A stretch of 64,000 nt of DNA from Sulfolobales archaeon. Its GTDB lineage: Archaea; Thermoproteota; Thermoprotei_A; Sulfolobales; NBVN01. Both the position numbers and the translations under genes were made by a program. Shown piece by piece: positions 1-11,623 of the stretch. Below the pieces are notes generated by a model. The model worked only from the letters and a program-made list of their open reading frames with translations. It had not been told where the DNA came from and did no database searches. The DNA is taken from assembly GCA_026419835.1 (NCBI GenBank), contig JAOAKQ010000003.1, positions 59,237-123,236 on the forward strand, in the 5' to 3' direction. The first letter of the stretch is position 1, and each line of letters opens with the position of its first letter.

Positions 1-276
1 TAAACTGCTGAGACCGCTCATTTCCCCACAAACATATGATAGCACACCTTCGATCGGTAATCCAATAGATACTATCTTAAACCCCTTTCGTACACCGCCG
101 ATTCTTATCTCAGGACAGAAGAAGCCGCACACACTGTAACCTCTTCTTTTTAGATTCTCGACAACTTCTGCGAATATAGTTGACTTACCTACGCCAGGTC
201 TTCCAGTAATGACTACCTTAACTACCGGCAGCCCCCGCTCTCTTCCACTCGGTCGGGTTAAACTACTATCCGACAC
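1..276 (-). CDS. THEP1-like nucleoside-triphosphatase / P-loop NTPase (partial, runs off window start)
   Basis: Minus-strand translation contains VVKVVITGRPGVGKSTIFAEVVENLKRRGYSVCGFFCPEIR, a Walker A motif of THEP1 style; start GTG at 276 assumed. Confidence 0.7.
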   Translation of the reverse strand, partial: MSDSSLTRPSGRERGLPVVKVVITGRPGVGKSTIFAEVVENLKRRGYSVCGFFCPEIRIGGVRKGFKIVSIGLPIEGVLSYVCGEMSGLSSL

Positions 277-467
277 CTCGAACATAGCCTACTGCATCTA
301 GACCCATCCCAATTAAAGTCTCGTACGAAGCCTCTGGACACCCATTCAGGTTAAGTAGCAGTATGAGGTATGTAGGAAGCTACCTACCGCAGACCGCCGT
401 TCTACGGTAAGCAGTGGGGATTTAAAGGTGCGGTATCACTACTTCATGGTGCGTAGAAATAGGGAGC

Positions 468-1169
468 GTGGTCGTTAAAATCACTGGTAGAGTGTTCGAC
501 AGCTATAGAAACATCAGCGTACTTACAGGTATATCGAAACTAGTTCTAGAAATGGCGAGAAACGGCCGTAGATTCGTTCTAGTAGCGGGTGGAGGGGGGA
601 GGGCTATAGAATATATTGAACTTGGGAGAAAGCTCGGACTTGGTGAAGGAGTTCTAGACCTAGTTGGTATTGAAGTCAGTAGAGTGAACGCTCTAATACT
701 AGCATCTCTTCTAGGGTCTGAAGCCTACCTACCTATACCGAGAAGTATCGACGAGTTTATGAAAGCATGGAACTCGGGGAAGGTGGTCGTCGTCGGGGGA
801 CTGCAGCCTGGTCAGTCAACTAATGCTGTAGCTGCGGTAATCGCAGAACTAGTTAAAGCTGACCTCCTAGTTAATGCGACAGATGTCAATGGAGTATACG
901 ATTCCGACCCTAAGTTGAATCCCCAAGCAAAACTATTAAGAGAGATCGATGTGAGAACTCTGGAGAGGCTTCTATCGAGTAGAGAGCTAGCCGGTCGCTA
1001 TGAATTGTTCGATAGAGTGGCACTAAACGTAGTCACTAGAAGTAGAATACCTCTAGTCTTCCTAAGCGTATACGATGTAGAGAATATTAAGAAAGCTATT
1101 GAAGGTATGGACTTCACGGGGACCAGAGTAGTTCACGCGCAACTTAAAATCGACGAAACCCGGGTTTAA
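468..1169 (+). CDS. pyrH: Uridylate (UMP) kinase, archaeal type
   Basis: Amino acid kinase fold motifs VAGGGG.. , GGLQPGQSTNAVAA, LLVNATDVNGVYDSDP. Confidence 0.9.
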   Translation: MVVKITGRVFDSYRNISVLTGISKLVLEMARNGRRFVLVAGGGGRAIEYIELGRKLGLGEGVLDLVGIEVSRVNALILASLLGSEAYLPIPRSIDEFMKAWNSGKVVVVGGLQPGQSTNAVAAVIAELVKADLLVNATDVNGVYDSDPKLNPQAKLLREIDVRTLERLLSSRELAGRYELFDRVALNVVTRSRIPLVFLSVYDVENIKKAIEGMDFTGTRVVHAQLKIDETRV

Positions 1170-1430
1170 GGATCTTCTTCATAGTCAAAAGCTACCCCAC
1201 TGAAATACCTGAGCAGCGTTCACTAAATACTCTCTCGGGAGATTCTTCGCTCTCCGAATTGATTTAGATGTGGCCACCATCTAGTGGCACTTAAAGTAAC
1301 TACTTCGCGTACAGTGAGCTATTCGTACTCCCAGTACTACCAACTATTGATTGTAGACAGCTCACTACTTCGCTGTGTTCTGAGAGCTAGGCTAGGCCTT
1401 CTACTGGTTTAGGATATACCGACTCCAGAT

Positions 1431-1462
1431 TAGGTTGCGCACAGCGCGCTGTGCGCAACCTA
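1431..1462. repeat. Perfect 32-nt palindrome, no spacer
   Basis: TAGGTTGCGCACAGCGCGCTGTGCGCAACCTA equals its own reverse complement. Confidence 0.97.
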
Positions 1463-1494
1463 GGGTTCTCGATCTGCTACGCGTAATGTAGTAG

Positions 1495-1593
1495 TGCGGG
1501 GGGTGGGATTCGAACCCACGCAGGCCTACGCCATCGGGGCTCTCACTCAGGGTCCTGAGCCCGACCCCTTCGACCTAGCTCGGGCACCCCCGC
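1495..1593 (-). tRNA. tRNA-Leu(CAG) with a 14-nt intron (about 1540-1553)
   Basis: Acceptor GCGGGGG/CCCCCGC, A73, T-arm GTGGGTTCGAATCCCAC, long variable arm; anticodon CAG at 1555-1557; removing ACCCTGAGTGAGAG restores the TCGGG/CCCGA anticodon stem. Confidence 0.9.
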
Positions 1594-1659
1594 TCCGCGT
1601 AGTTCTGTCGTAGAGGGATTATTAAGTTTCCTATCCATTACCGCTCGAACTTAAATCTG

Positions 1660-3075
1660 GTGAGCTGCCACACAGTTGGGCTCTACGTGAGTCCTGAGAG
1701 ACTCTTCGGTACTGATGGCGTGAGAGGTGTGGTTAACGTTGAACTAACTCCCGAAATGGCTTTGAAGCTATCTCTCTCCATAGGAACGTACTTCGGGCCC
1801 GGCTCCAGGATCCTCGTGGGCTCCGACATGAGGTCCGGCAACAGCTTTCTAACTGGCATCACGATAGGTGGCCTGATCTCCACTGGAGTAAAGGTGTACG
1901 ATGCCGGATTGCTTCCAACACCAGCTCTACAGTACTACGTAAAGACCGGGGGGTTCGATGGTGGTGTTATGGTTACAGCATCTCACAACCCCCCGGAGTA
2001 TAGTGGTATAAAGGTTGTTATGGCCGATGGTATTGAAGCACCGCGCGATGTTGAAGAGGAAATTGAGGAGATATACCGAGAACTAAGGTTTAGGAGAGTC
2101 TCCTGGCGTGAACTATCGGGTAGTGCTGTAAGAGTGCATGATGTAGTAGACCACTATCTAAACGGAATTGTAGGTCTCGTAGACTTAGATAGAGTACGTA
2201 GACTAGACCTTAAGGTAGCCGTAGATCCTGCGAATAATGTTGGGACGCTTACAACGCCTAGGATGCTGAGAGCTCTGGGCGTTAAGGTAGTTACCGTAAA
2301 CGGTGACTTAAGCTACTCTCCATCAAGACCTCCGGAGCCAACACCAGAGAACCTGGGAGACCTGGTATATACTGTGAAGTCCGCTGGAGCGAGCTTTGGC
2401 GTAGCTCACGACGGGGATGCTGATAGAGCTATATTCATTGACGATAGAGGACTCTACGTACCGGGGGATATCTCGGGAGTGCTGCTCTGTAGACACGTAG
2501 CTGAAAACCGCGGAGAGAGAAGCCCTCCTAGAGTTGTTACAGCAGTTTCGAGTTCAACGTTAGTTAGTAAGGTACTGTCTAGATACGGTATAGAGGTTGT
2601 CTGGACTAGGGTTGGTAGTATTACTATATCTAGAACTATGGTTAAGCTGGGAGCTCTAGCTGGTTTCGAGGAAAACGGGGGTTTTATGTACCCCAGGCAC
2701 CAGTACGTTAGAGATGGGACTATGAGTACCGCTCTCATGGTAGAGATGCTAAGTTACGAAAAAACCTCTCTTTCTGGCATACTCAGCGAACTTCCTCAAA
2801 GGTACGTAGTAAAGAAGAGAGTATTTGTTAGTAGAGAGCGCCTACCTGAAGTATACGAGAGAGTTAGAGCTAGATTCAGTAGTCTAGAGTTCATAGATGT
2901 TGATGGACTTAAGGGCATCTCCGATAGATTCTGGTTCCTCGTAAGGCCCAGCGGTACCGAACCCCTAGTAAGAGTTTTTGTTGAAGCCGATTCTGGGCAG
3001 CTGGTGAATGAGGTATTAAAGGAGCTGCTAGACATTTTTGCGGAGGTGTACGGAAGTGAGGTACGTACTACTTAA
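1660..3075 (+). CDS. Phosphoglucosamine mutase / phosphomannomutase family protein
   Basis: LFGTDGVRG, TASHNPPEYSGIK, DGDADRA, RPSGTEPLVRVFVEA motifs. Confidence 0.93.
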   Translation: MSCHTVGLYVSPERLFGTDGVRGVVNVELTPEMALKLSLSIGTYFGPGSRILVGSDMRSGNSFLTGITIGGLISTGVKVYDAGLLPTPALQYYVKTGGFDGGVMVTASHNPPEYSGIKVVMADGIEAPRDVEEEIEEIYRELRFRRVSWRELSGSAVRVHDVVDHYLNGIVGLVDLDRVRRLDLKVAVDPANNVGTLTTPRMLRALGVKVVTVNGDLSYSPSRPPEPTPENLGDLVYTVKSAGASFGVAHDGDADRAIFIDDRGLYVPGDISGVLLCRHVAENRGERSPPRVVTAVSSSTLVSKVLSRYGIEVVWTRVGSITISRTMVKLGALAGFEENGGFMYPRHQYVRDGTMSTALMVEMLSYEKTSLSGILSELPQRYVVKKRVFVSRERLPEVYERVRARFSSLEFIDVDGLKGISDRFWFLVRPSGTEPLVRVFVEADSGQLVNEVLKELLDIFAEVYGSEVRTT

Positions 3076-3478
3076 CCTACTAGCGTGCCCGATGTGCAAG
3101 AACTTCCCACTAAAGCTATCTGTTTTCGAGGAGTTATTGATAGATAGGAGGTATAGCGTAAAGACGCCCTTCTGCGACCTCTACTGCGGACTGAAGAGTG
3201 TGTACATAAAAGAGATAAAAATCGAGGAGCTTGATTGTGGTGAATGTGTGAGACATGACGTTCTATGGGGTATACTCTACTGCTCTAGCTGTGGAAGGTG
3301 GTACCCTATAATAGATGGAATACCGTTCATGTATCCAGACGATTTGAGGACTAAGCCCAGAGTTAGAAGTAGAGAGGAGGAGTTTCTCAGTAAGTACGCG
3401 GATAGAATACCCGCTGAGATACTTGAAAAAGATCCACTAAAGATATTGAAACCTAGAGCTCGAAGAGAGCAGCTCTAG
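3056..3478 (+). CDS. Trm112-family zinc-binding protein
   Basis: LLNLLACPMCKNFPLKL...YCSSCGRWYPIIDGIPFMYPDD; GTG start at 3056 likely, overlapping the upstream gene. Confidence 0.8.
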   Translation: MRYVLLNLLACPMCKNFPLKLSVFEELLIDRRYSVKTPFCDLYCGLKSVYIKEIKIEELDCGECVRHDVLWGILYCSSCGRWYPIIDGIPFMYPDDLRTKPRVRSREEEFLSKYADRIPAEILEKDPLKILKPRARREQL

Positions 3479-3887
3479 GTATCCCATCTACGTAGACTAC
3501 GCGTAATTTAGTAACAAGCTCTACGCCAGATATAACTTCAAGTTCTCTTCTAAGAGTCTGCAGCGCGGTTAGCTTGCTGTTCAAGTTTTCAACAGCTACT
3601 TCAAGCGCTGCCTGCTCCTGCTCAGCTGTAGGATCGAATACCAGCATTAATCCTCTGATAGTGATAGTGTTAGTTACGGCTTCAGGCTTAACTCCTCCGA
3701 GTTTTCCTAAAAGTTCTCTAACCTTTCTCCTCTGTTCAGCTCTAATTCTAAGTTCTTCGAGCTTCTTCAGTAGCTCTCCCATTCTCCTCCTTAGTTCCGC
3801 TATCTCCTCGTCAATACTTCTAATAAACTCTGCGATACTACCGAATTCTCTGATTTCTGTGGAAGTTAGGTCTTTAGGTGAAGACAT
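3453..3887 (-). CDS. Conserved hypothetical protein with N-terminal coiled coil
   Basis: 144-aa ORF; heptad-like DEEIAELRRRMGELLKKLEELRIRAEQRRK; coding-like. Confidence 0.55.
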   Translation of the reverse strand: MSSPKDLTSTEIREFGSIAEFIRSIDEEIAELRRRMGELLKKLEELRIRAEQRRKVRELLGKLGGVKPEAVTNTITIRGLMLVFDPTAEQEQAALEVAVENLNSKLTALQTLRRELEVISGVELVTKLRVVYVDGIPRAALFEL

Positions 3888-4052
3888 AGTAGTACCTCTA
3901 CTAGTTATTCCTAGAAAATTTAAATGTGTTTATCAAAACGACTCATCCCGCGGTTGCCGCGACCTCACTCGCAGTACTAAAACCCGGTAGCACCCGCGGA
4001 GTGAAGCTAGCGGAAACTCCCCCACCGCACTATCTACCAACACTCACTTGGT

Positions 4053-4400
4053 CTAGAGAAGTTTGAGTTTCCCTGTAATTCTATCCAGGAGTTCGTTGGG
4101 TGCCGGCCCCAGACCTACCGCTGTCGTAGTTCCGGGTGGTAGTTCTGTGAGACCCGCATCTCTAACTACGGCTACCGGTATCCCGGCTCTCTCCGCTTCC
4201 TCCACGTACTTAAATAGCTCAGCCTCCGAGAAAACTTTAACAACCACCTTCTTCTGTCCTTCACTAATCCACACACCAAACCACTCAGGCTTTGCTTTCA
4301 TAGCTTCAAGAGCCGCTCCGAGAGATGCGTGAGCTACTTGAACTGCGAGCTTTCCTCTACTCATCTTCAAATCCGTTCTAACTATGACCACCTGCTTCAA
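4053..4400 (-). CDS. pth2: Peptidyl-tRNA hydrolase, PTH2 family
   Basis: MKQVVIVRTDLKMSRGKLAVQVAHASLGA...DAGLTELPPGTTTAVGLGPAP. Confidence 0.95.
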   Translation of the reverse strand: MKQVVIVRTDLKMSRGKLAVQVAHASLGAALEAMKAKPEWFGVWISEGQKKVVVKVFSEAELFKYVEEAERAGIPVAVVRDAGLTELPPGTTTAVGLGPAPNELLDRITGKLKLL

Positions 4401-4405
4401 CTAAA

Positions 4406-4723
4406 TCACCTACTAATAGCTGCCACCACTCTTTCTACGGCATTCTTATTGCTATCGACCATGCACTTATTGAAGCAGCGGTAATCAACTAAGCCGTTCT
4501 TTAAGCACCTCTCTCTACAGCTAGCTTCGAAAGCGTAGATGTCTATTTCAAGTACGAAGTAGTTCGGATTCTGAGAGAGAGATCTAACTCTAACTAGAGG
4601 CCCGAGGTCTCTAAGGAGTTTAACCACTTCCTCTACGAATCCTAGTTTACTCTTATCGAATATGTAGAAGCCGTATCTTCTTAGAGCTTCAGCAACTTCA
4701 GATTTTACACTTTGAAACTCCAT
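4406..4723 (-). CDS. Hypothetical protein with twin CX3C motif
   Basis: 105 aa; CRERCLKNGLVDYRCFNKC; tightly packed with neighbouring minus-strand genes. Confidence 0.6.
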   Translation of the reverse strand: MEFQSVKSEVAEALRRYGFYIFDKSKLGFVEEVVKLLRDLGPLVRVRSLSQNPNYFVLEIDIYAFEASCRERCLKNGLVDYRCFNKCMVDSNKNAVERVVAAISR

Positions 4724-5117
4724 ACTTCTTCACCGGTATCTTAAGTAAGTCTACAACGCACTTTATAACATCGTACGCCGTTCTCTGGCTCAACCTACAC
4801 TCAACCAACCTTACCTTAAGTTTTCTGTAGACAGCTCTCGCTAAGACTGCGCCCGCCGAGTCGTAGACGTACACGTCCCCCCTAACTTTCCTCCTCGGGT
4901 TTCTCCTCATGTCTACGGCAACGAGAAGAGCATCGGGCGGTATCTCGATTAGCGCGTCAAACGCTTCACCCTTAGAGTAGGTGGGTTTAACTGGTATTTT
5001 CTCTAAAACTCGCGTAGTAGCCCTAGAGCAGTCTCTACCTATAGCTAGGTAGGTAGCTACTCTTACGTGAAGCCCCCTTCTGCTAGTAGACCTCTCTACT
5101 CTCACTCTAGCGACCAA
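4698..5117 (-). CDS. Hypothetical protein
   Basis: 139-aa ORF overlapping both neighbours in a tight minus-strand operon. Confidence 0.6.
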   Translation of the reverse strand: MVARVRVERSTSRRGLHVRVATYLAIGRDCSRATTRVLEKIPVKPTYSKGEAFDALIEIPPDALLVAVDMRRNPRRKVRGDVYVYDSAGAVLARAVYRKLKVRLVECRLSQRTAYDVIKCVVDLLKIPVKKYGVSKCKI

Positions 5118-5358
5118 CGCAGTAGACCTCGAGAACGCCGCTCCTCAACTTCAAGTCTACTTTTCCAGAAGCTCTAACTACTATCGCGTTCTCGAACTCG
5201 GCGAACGATATATCAGATACGCACTTATCTGCTTCGATTTTAATGTGTTTAACTGAGGTCAGCTCCTGCTTTCTCGCCAGCAGCCCTTTTTCATCGTATA
5301 GGCTAGCATCTACATCTCCATCCTTCCGGACGTACAGTACGAGAGTACCGCTACCCAA
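5107..5358 (-). CDS. Small hypothetical protein
   Basis: 83-aa ORF overlapping downstream gene by 11 nt. Confidence 0.5.
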   Translation of the reverse strand: MGSGTLVLYVRKDGDVDASLYDEKGLLARKQELTSVKHIKIEADKCVSDISFAEFENAIVVRASGKVDLKLRSGVLEVYCVGR

Positions 5359-5370
5359 ATTAAAACCCAG

Positions 5371-5919
5371 GTGAACTTCTGCGCGTCAATAAAGCCTTAT
5401 CAACAACTTAAGCTAATCCATAAAATCCTACGCGATCTGGGTACTCTGGTGCGAGCATCCTACCTACTCGTACTTCAGCTTCCTCAAGAAATGAGGATTA
5501 AGATAGCGAACGGGACCCAGTGTCTAGAGCGAGGGTACTACATATATTTAGGCTCCGCGTGCGTGGCTAGACCTTATCTAAGAGTTCTAAGACACTTCAG
5601 CTCTTCTAAGAAGGCTAGGTGGCACATAGACTACCTAACTCTAAGCGGCTTCTCCAAACCGCTACTGGGTGTAGTGCTCTACGGAGTCTCCGAAGAAGCT
5701 CTATACCAAACCATATCTAGGCAGGTAGAAATTCGACCAGCGCTACCTAAGTTCGGCACTACGGATAGAAGAAACCACACCACGCACCTCTTTAAAGTGG
5801 AACGCACCAGCATACTAAGCTTAGTTAGCAAAATTCTAGTACTAGCTAGAAGTCTAGGTCCAGACCTCGTAGAAATTGTAGTTAGCGAGTATCTACACGA
5901 ACTCTCGGAGACCTCCTAG
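5371..5919 (+). CDS. DUF123 (GIY-YIG-like) family protein
   Basis: GYYIYLGSACVARPYLRVLRHFSSSKKARWHIDYLT pattern; true start may be downstream of 5371. Confidence 0.75.
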   Translation: MNFCASIKPYQQLKLIHKILRDLGTLVRASYLLVLQLPQEMRIKIANGTQCLERGYYIYLGSACVARPYLRVLRHFSSSKKARWHIDYLTLSGFSKPLLGVVLYGVSEEALYQTISRQVEIRPALPKFGTTDRRNHTTHLFKVERTSILSLVSKILVLARSLGPDLVEIVVSEYLHELSETS

Positions 5920-5994
5920 GAACGGCTTCACCAGGTCGGGGTACCACATAAGCTTAAAAATGCTGTCACAACTTAAGCATACAAGCAAACGGAG

Positions 5995-6450
5995 TTGGAA
6001 AATATGTCGGAAGGTAGGTTAAAGGTAGCTGAGCTAAAACCCGGGATGGAGAAAGTATCTATTTTCGTAAGAGTAATCGACCCGGGAGAAGTAAAGAAGA
6101 TAAGTACTAGAGCTGGAGAAAGAACGATTAGAGAAGCGATTGTTGGTGACGAGAGCGGTAGAGTGAAGTTGGTTATGTGGGGTAAGTCCATCAGAACGCT
6201 AAGTAGAGGTGACGTTATAGAGGTTTCCGGTGCGTGGACTACCGTATTTAAAGGTAAAGTTCAGCTAAACGTCGGTGGCTCTGAAAACGTTAAAGTAGTT
6301 GAAGACCTAGGCAAACTTCCATCAGTAGATGAAGTACCTGAAGAAGAACCTAGGGCTGAGGGCGTACCTCCCAGAAGGCCTAAACGTAGGGAGTTTAGGC
6401 AGAGAAGAAGCCGGTTTACTGGTAGAAGTAGAGGCGAGGAATTTGAGTAA
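5995..6450 (+). CDS. ssb: Single-stranded DNA-binding protein, crenarchaeal SSB (single OB-fold with basic C-terminal tail)
   Basis: KVAELKPGMEKVSIFVRVIDPGEVK...IVGDESGRVKLVMWG and RRP/RRSR-rich tail ending EEFE. Confidence 0.85.
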   Translation: MENMSEGRLKVAELKPGMEKVSIFVRVIDPGEVKKISTRAGERTIREAIVGDESGRVKLVMWGKSIRTLSRGDVIEVSGAWTTVFKGKVQLNVGGSENVKVVEDLGKLPSVDEVPEEEPRAEGVPPRRPKRREFRQRRSRFTGRSRGEEFE

Positions 6451-6781
6451 AGAACCCGGAGCTTCAGACAGACGGAACTCTACTTTAACTTTTGATGACA
6501 TTGCGCAGAAGAAGCCCCTAAGGCATGGTGCTGAAATGGGAGTTAGTGGTGAGGAGTACATTGTGAGCCTAGGAGAAGATAGGGTATTCGCGCTCGCTCC
6601 AGCAGCTTACTACATATGGAGTCTTTGTGATGGTGTGAGGTCCGTTGAAGATATACTCGAGAAAGTCGAGTCGGACCTTAAAGAAGGTGGGGAAGAGGGT
6701 TTGAGCGAGTTTGAACTTAAACACATCTTAGTCTTAGTTCTCTCCGAGCTAGGAAGCGTAGGCCTAATTACCTGGACTTGA
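6443..6781 (+). CDS. PqqD-like protein (RiPP recognition element-like fold)
   Basis: SLGEDRVFALAPAAYYIWSLCDGVRSVEDILEKVESDL; TTG start at 6443 overlaps the end of ssb. Confidence 0.65.
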   Translation: MSKEPGASDRRNSTLTFDDIAQKKPLRHGAEMGVSGEEYIVSLGEDRVFALAPAAYYIWSLCDGVRSVEDILEKVESDLKEGGEEGLSEFELKHILVLVLSELGSVGLITWT

Positions 6782-6813
6782 GGTAGGCTGTATCGTAAAT
6801 TCGGATAGTTCTT

Positions 6814-8298
6814 TCACTGATTTTTTGCTTCGAACTCCCTCGGTTTAATCATTGGGAATGGTATAACCTCTTTAATTGAGTTTACTCCAGTGTATATCAT
6901 TACTAGCCTATCGATACCGAGACCTAGCCCTCCAGTCGGTGGCATTCCGTGCTCTAGAGCTTCAATGAAGTCCCAGTCGAATGGGTGTGCTTCTAGGTCT
7001 CCAAGAGCTCTCCTAGCTTCCTCTTCTCTAAAGAAAGATGCTTGGAGCTCCGGGTCGTTGAGTTCCGTGTACGCGTTCGCTAGCTCCATACCGCCTATGT
7101 ACAGCTCAAATCTCTCCGCTAAGTCCGGTCTAGACCTGTGTGGTTTTGCTAGTGGTGATGAAGACTTCGGAAAATCTACAACAAACGTTGGTTGTACGAG
7201 GTGCTCCCTTCCTACAATGCGGTCGAACAGCTTAACCACGGCCCTCCCCCTATCGTACCCGCCGGCAATTCTCACGGAGTACTTGTCTAAGTACTCAATC
7301 AACTTATCGTCAGGTAGGGATTCTACGTCCAGCCCAGCAAACTCTCTGAAAGCATCGTACAGCGATACTCTCCTATACGGAGGTGAGAGATTTATCTTAA
7401 CAACCTCCCTACCCACCGGGTACTCAACTGCGTCGGTTCCCAGAACTTTCTTAGCTACGGTACTGACCAGCTCTTCAGTTAGTTCCATAACGTCGTTGTA
7501 GTCTGCGTAGGCTTCGTAGGACTCCATCATAGTGAACTCAGGATTGTGCTCAACATCTATATCCTCGTTTCTAAAGTTCTTTCCGATCTCGAACACCTTG
7601 TTGAATCCCGCAACAATGAATCTCTTTAAGTACAGCTCTAGACTTATCCTTAAGTACCACTCCGTATCTAGAGCCCACACATGGGTTTTAAAAGGTCTCG
7701 CAGCGGCACCACCGTAGATAGGCTGGAGCACGGGTGTTTCTACTTCTATATAGCCCTTGCTCCACATGAACTTCCTGATCTCCTCGATAGTCTTAAAACG
7801 AACTTCGAAAACTCTTCTAGCTTGCGGATTAGTCATTATATCTAGATACCTCTTCCTGTACTTAACCTCAGGGTCCAGAATTCTGTGACCCCACTTAACC
7901 GGCGGACTTCTAAGTGCTTTCGCCAGTAGCTGTACGTCGCTAACGGCTATCGTTAGCTCACCCTTCTTCGTGTAGTAGAGACTGCCGGCAACGTATACGT
8001 AGTCGCCCAGGTCTACGAACTTCTCGAAGAAGTTGAAGAGTTCTTTATCCACATCACTCCTGGAGATAGAGCACTGAATTCTCTGCCCGTCGTCTACCAG
8101 GTCGAAGAACACTAGAGCGCCGTGTCTTCTAACTCCAACCACCCTACCAGCTACGTTTACGTAGCTCCCAGGAGTTGGAGATCGAACTATGCTGCGAACG
8201 GGGATGACCTTGCTTTTAGGTACGTGGGGGTAGGGATTCACGTTGAGTTCAACTAGCCTTCTTCTAATACCTCTACGAAGCTCTACTTCACTACTCAC
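6814..8298 (-). CDS. lysS: Lysyl-tRNA synthetase, class II
   Basis: OB-fold N-terminus; class II motifs FRNEDIDVEHNPEFTMMESYEAYADY and GLGLGIDRLVM. Confidence 0.96.
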   Translation of the reverse strand: MSSEVELRRGIRRRLVELNVNPYPHVPKSKVIPVRSIVRSPTPGSYVNVAGRVVGVRRHGALVFFDLVDDGQRIQCSISRSDVDKELFNFFEKFVDLGDYVYVAGSLYYTKKGELTIAVSDVQLLAKALRSPPVKWGHRILDPEVKYRKRYLDIMTNPQARRVFEVRFKTIEEIRKFMWSKGYIEVETPVLQPIYGGAAARPFKTHVWALDTEWYLRISLELYLKRFIVAGFNKVFEIGKNFRNEDIDVEHNPEFTMMESYEAYADYNDVMELTEELVSTVAKKVLGTDAVEYPVGREVVKINLSPPYRRVSLYDAFREFAGLDVESLPDDKLIEYLDKYSVRIAGGYDRGRAVVKLFDRIVGREHLVQPTFVVDFPKSSSPLAKPHRSRPDLAERFELYIGGMELANAYTELNDPELQASFFREEEARRALGDLEAHPFDWDFIEALEHGMPPTGGLGLGIDRLVMIYTGVNSIKEVIPFPMIKPREFEAKNQ

Positions 8299-8455
8299 CT
8301 AGACCACCTTGATTCATAGCCTAACGTCTTCGCCCTCTAAGGTAGGGATCGAGGCTTAAAAGTTCTGAACTCCAGCAGTACCTAGCTCTTCTACTATGAA
8401 GATGGAAACAAAGTTTCTACGAAGAGAGGAGATAAGTTAGAAAAAGACTTCAGCT

Positions 8456-11309
<2,854 letters not shown>

Positions 11310-11319
11310 AGTTAGATCC

Positions 11320-11619
11320 CTAGTCGGCCCTAGCTTCTTCAGCTATAGCTTCATCGATGACCGCCCTGATAGCTAGGCGGTGGTTTCTGCTGTGTGCTTT
11401 CAGTTCCTCCTCATCAACTAGGGTCGCTCCACACGTAGTGCAGTATACCGAACCCTCTCCACCTAGAGCGTTTAGAAGCTCATCAATAGAGGCTCTCTTG
11501 AATTTATCGCACGAGTCAGACTCAGAGACGCCGGTGCTGAAAACTAGGCAACGCCCTACTTGAGGATAGTATACGTGTGGACTGTAGTTTACGCAGTTTC
11601 CGCACCTTTCTTCAACCAT
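11320..11619 (-). CDS. Two-domain Cys-rich/zinc-finger protein
   Basis: CGNCVNY...GRCLVF..DSC plus YCTTCGATLVDEEELKAHSRNH (C2H2-like). Confidence 0.7.
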   Translation of the reverse strand: MVEERCGNCVNYSPHVYYPQVGRCLVFSTGVSESDSCDKFKRASIDELLNALGGEGSVYCTTCGATLVDEEELKAHSRNHRLAIRAVIDEAIAEEARAD

Positions 11620-11623
11620 TAAT

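Noticed and set aside
6890-7501. 203-aa plus-strand ORF
   Set aside because: Antisense to lysS; Ser/Pro/Leu-rich shadow translation
6814-8298. Class II LysRS as an archaeal oddity
   Set aside because: Class II LysRS is normal for many crenarchaea
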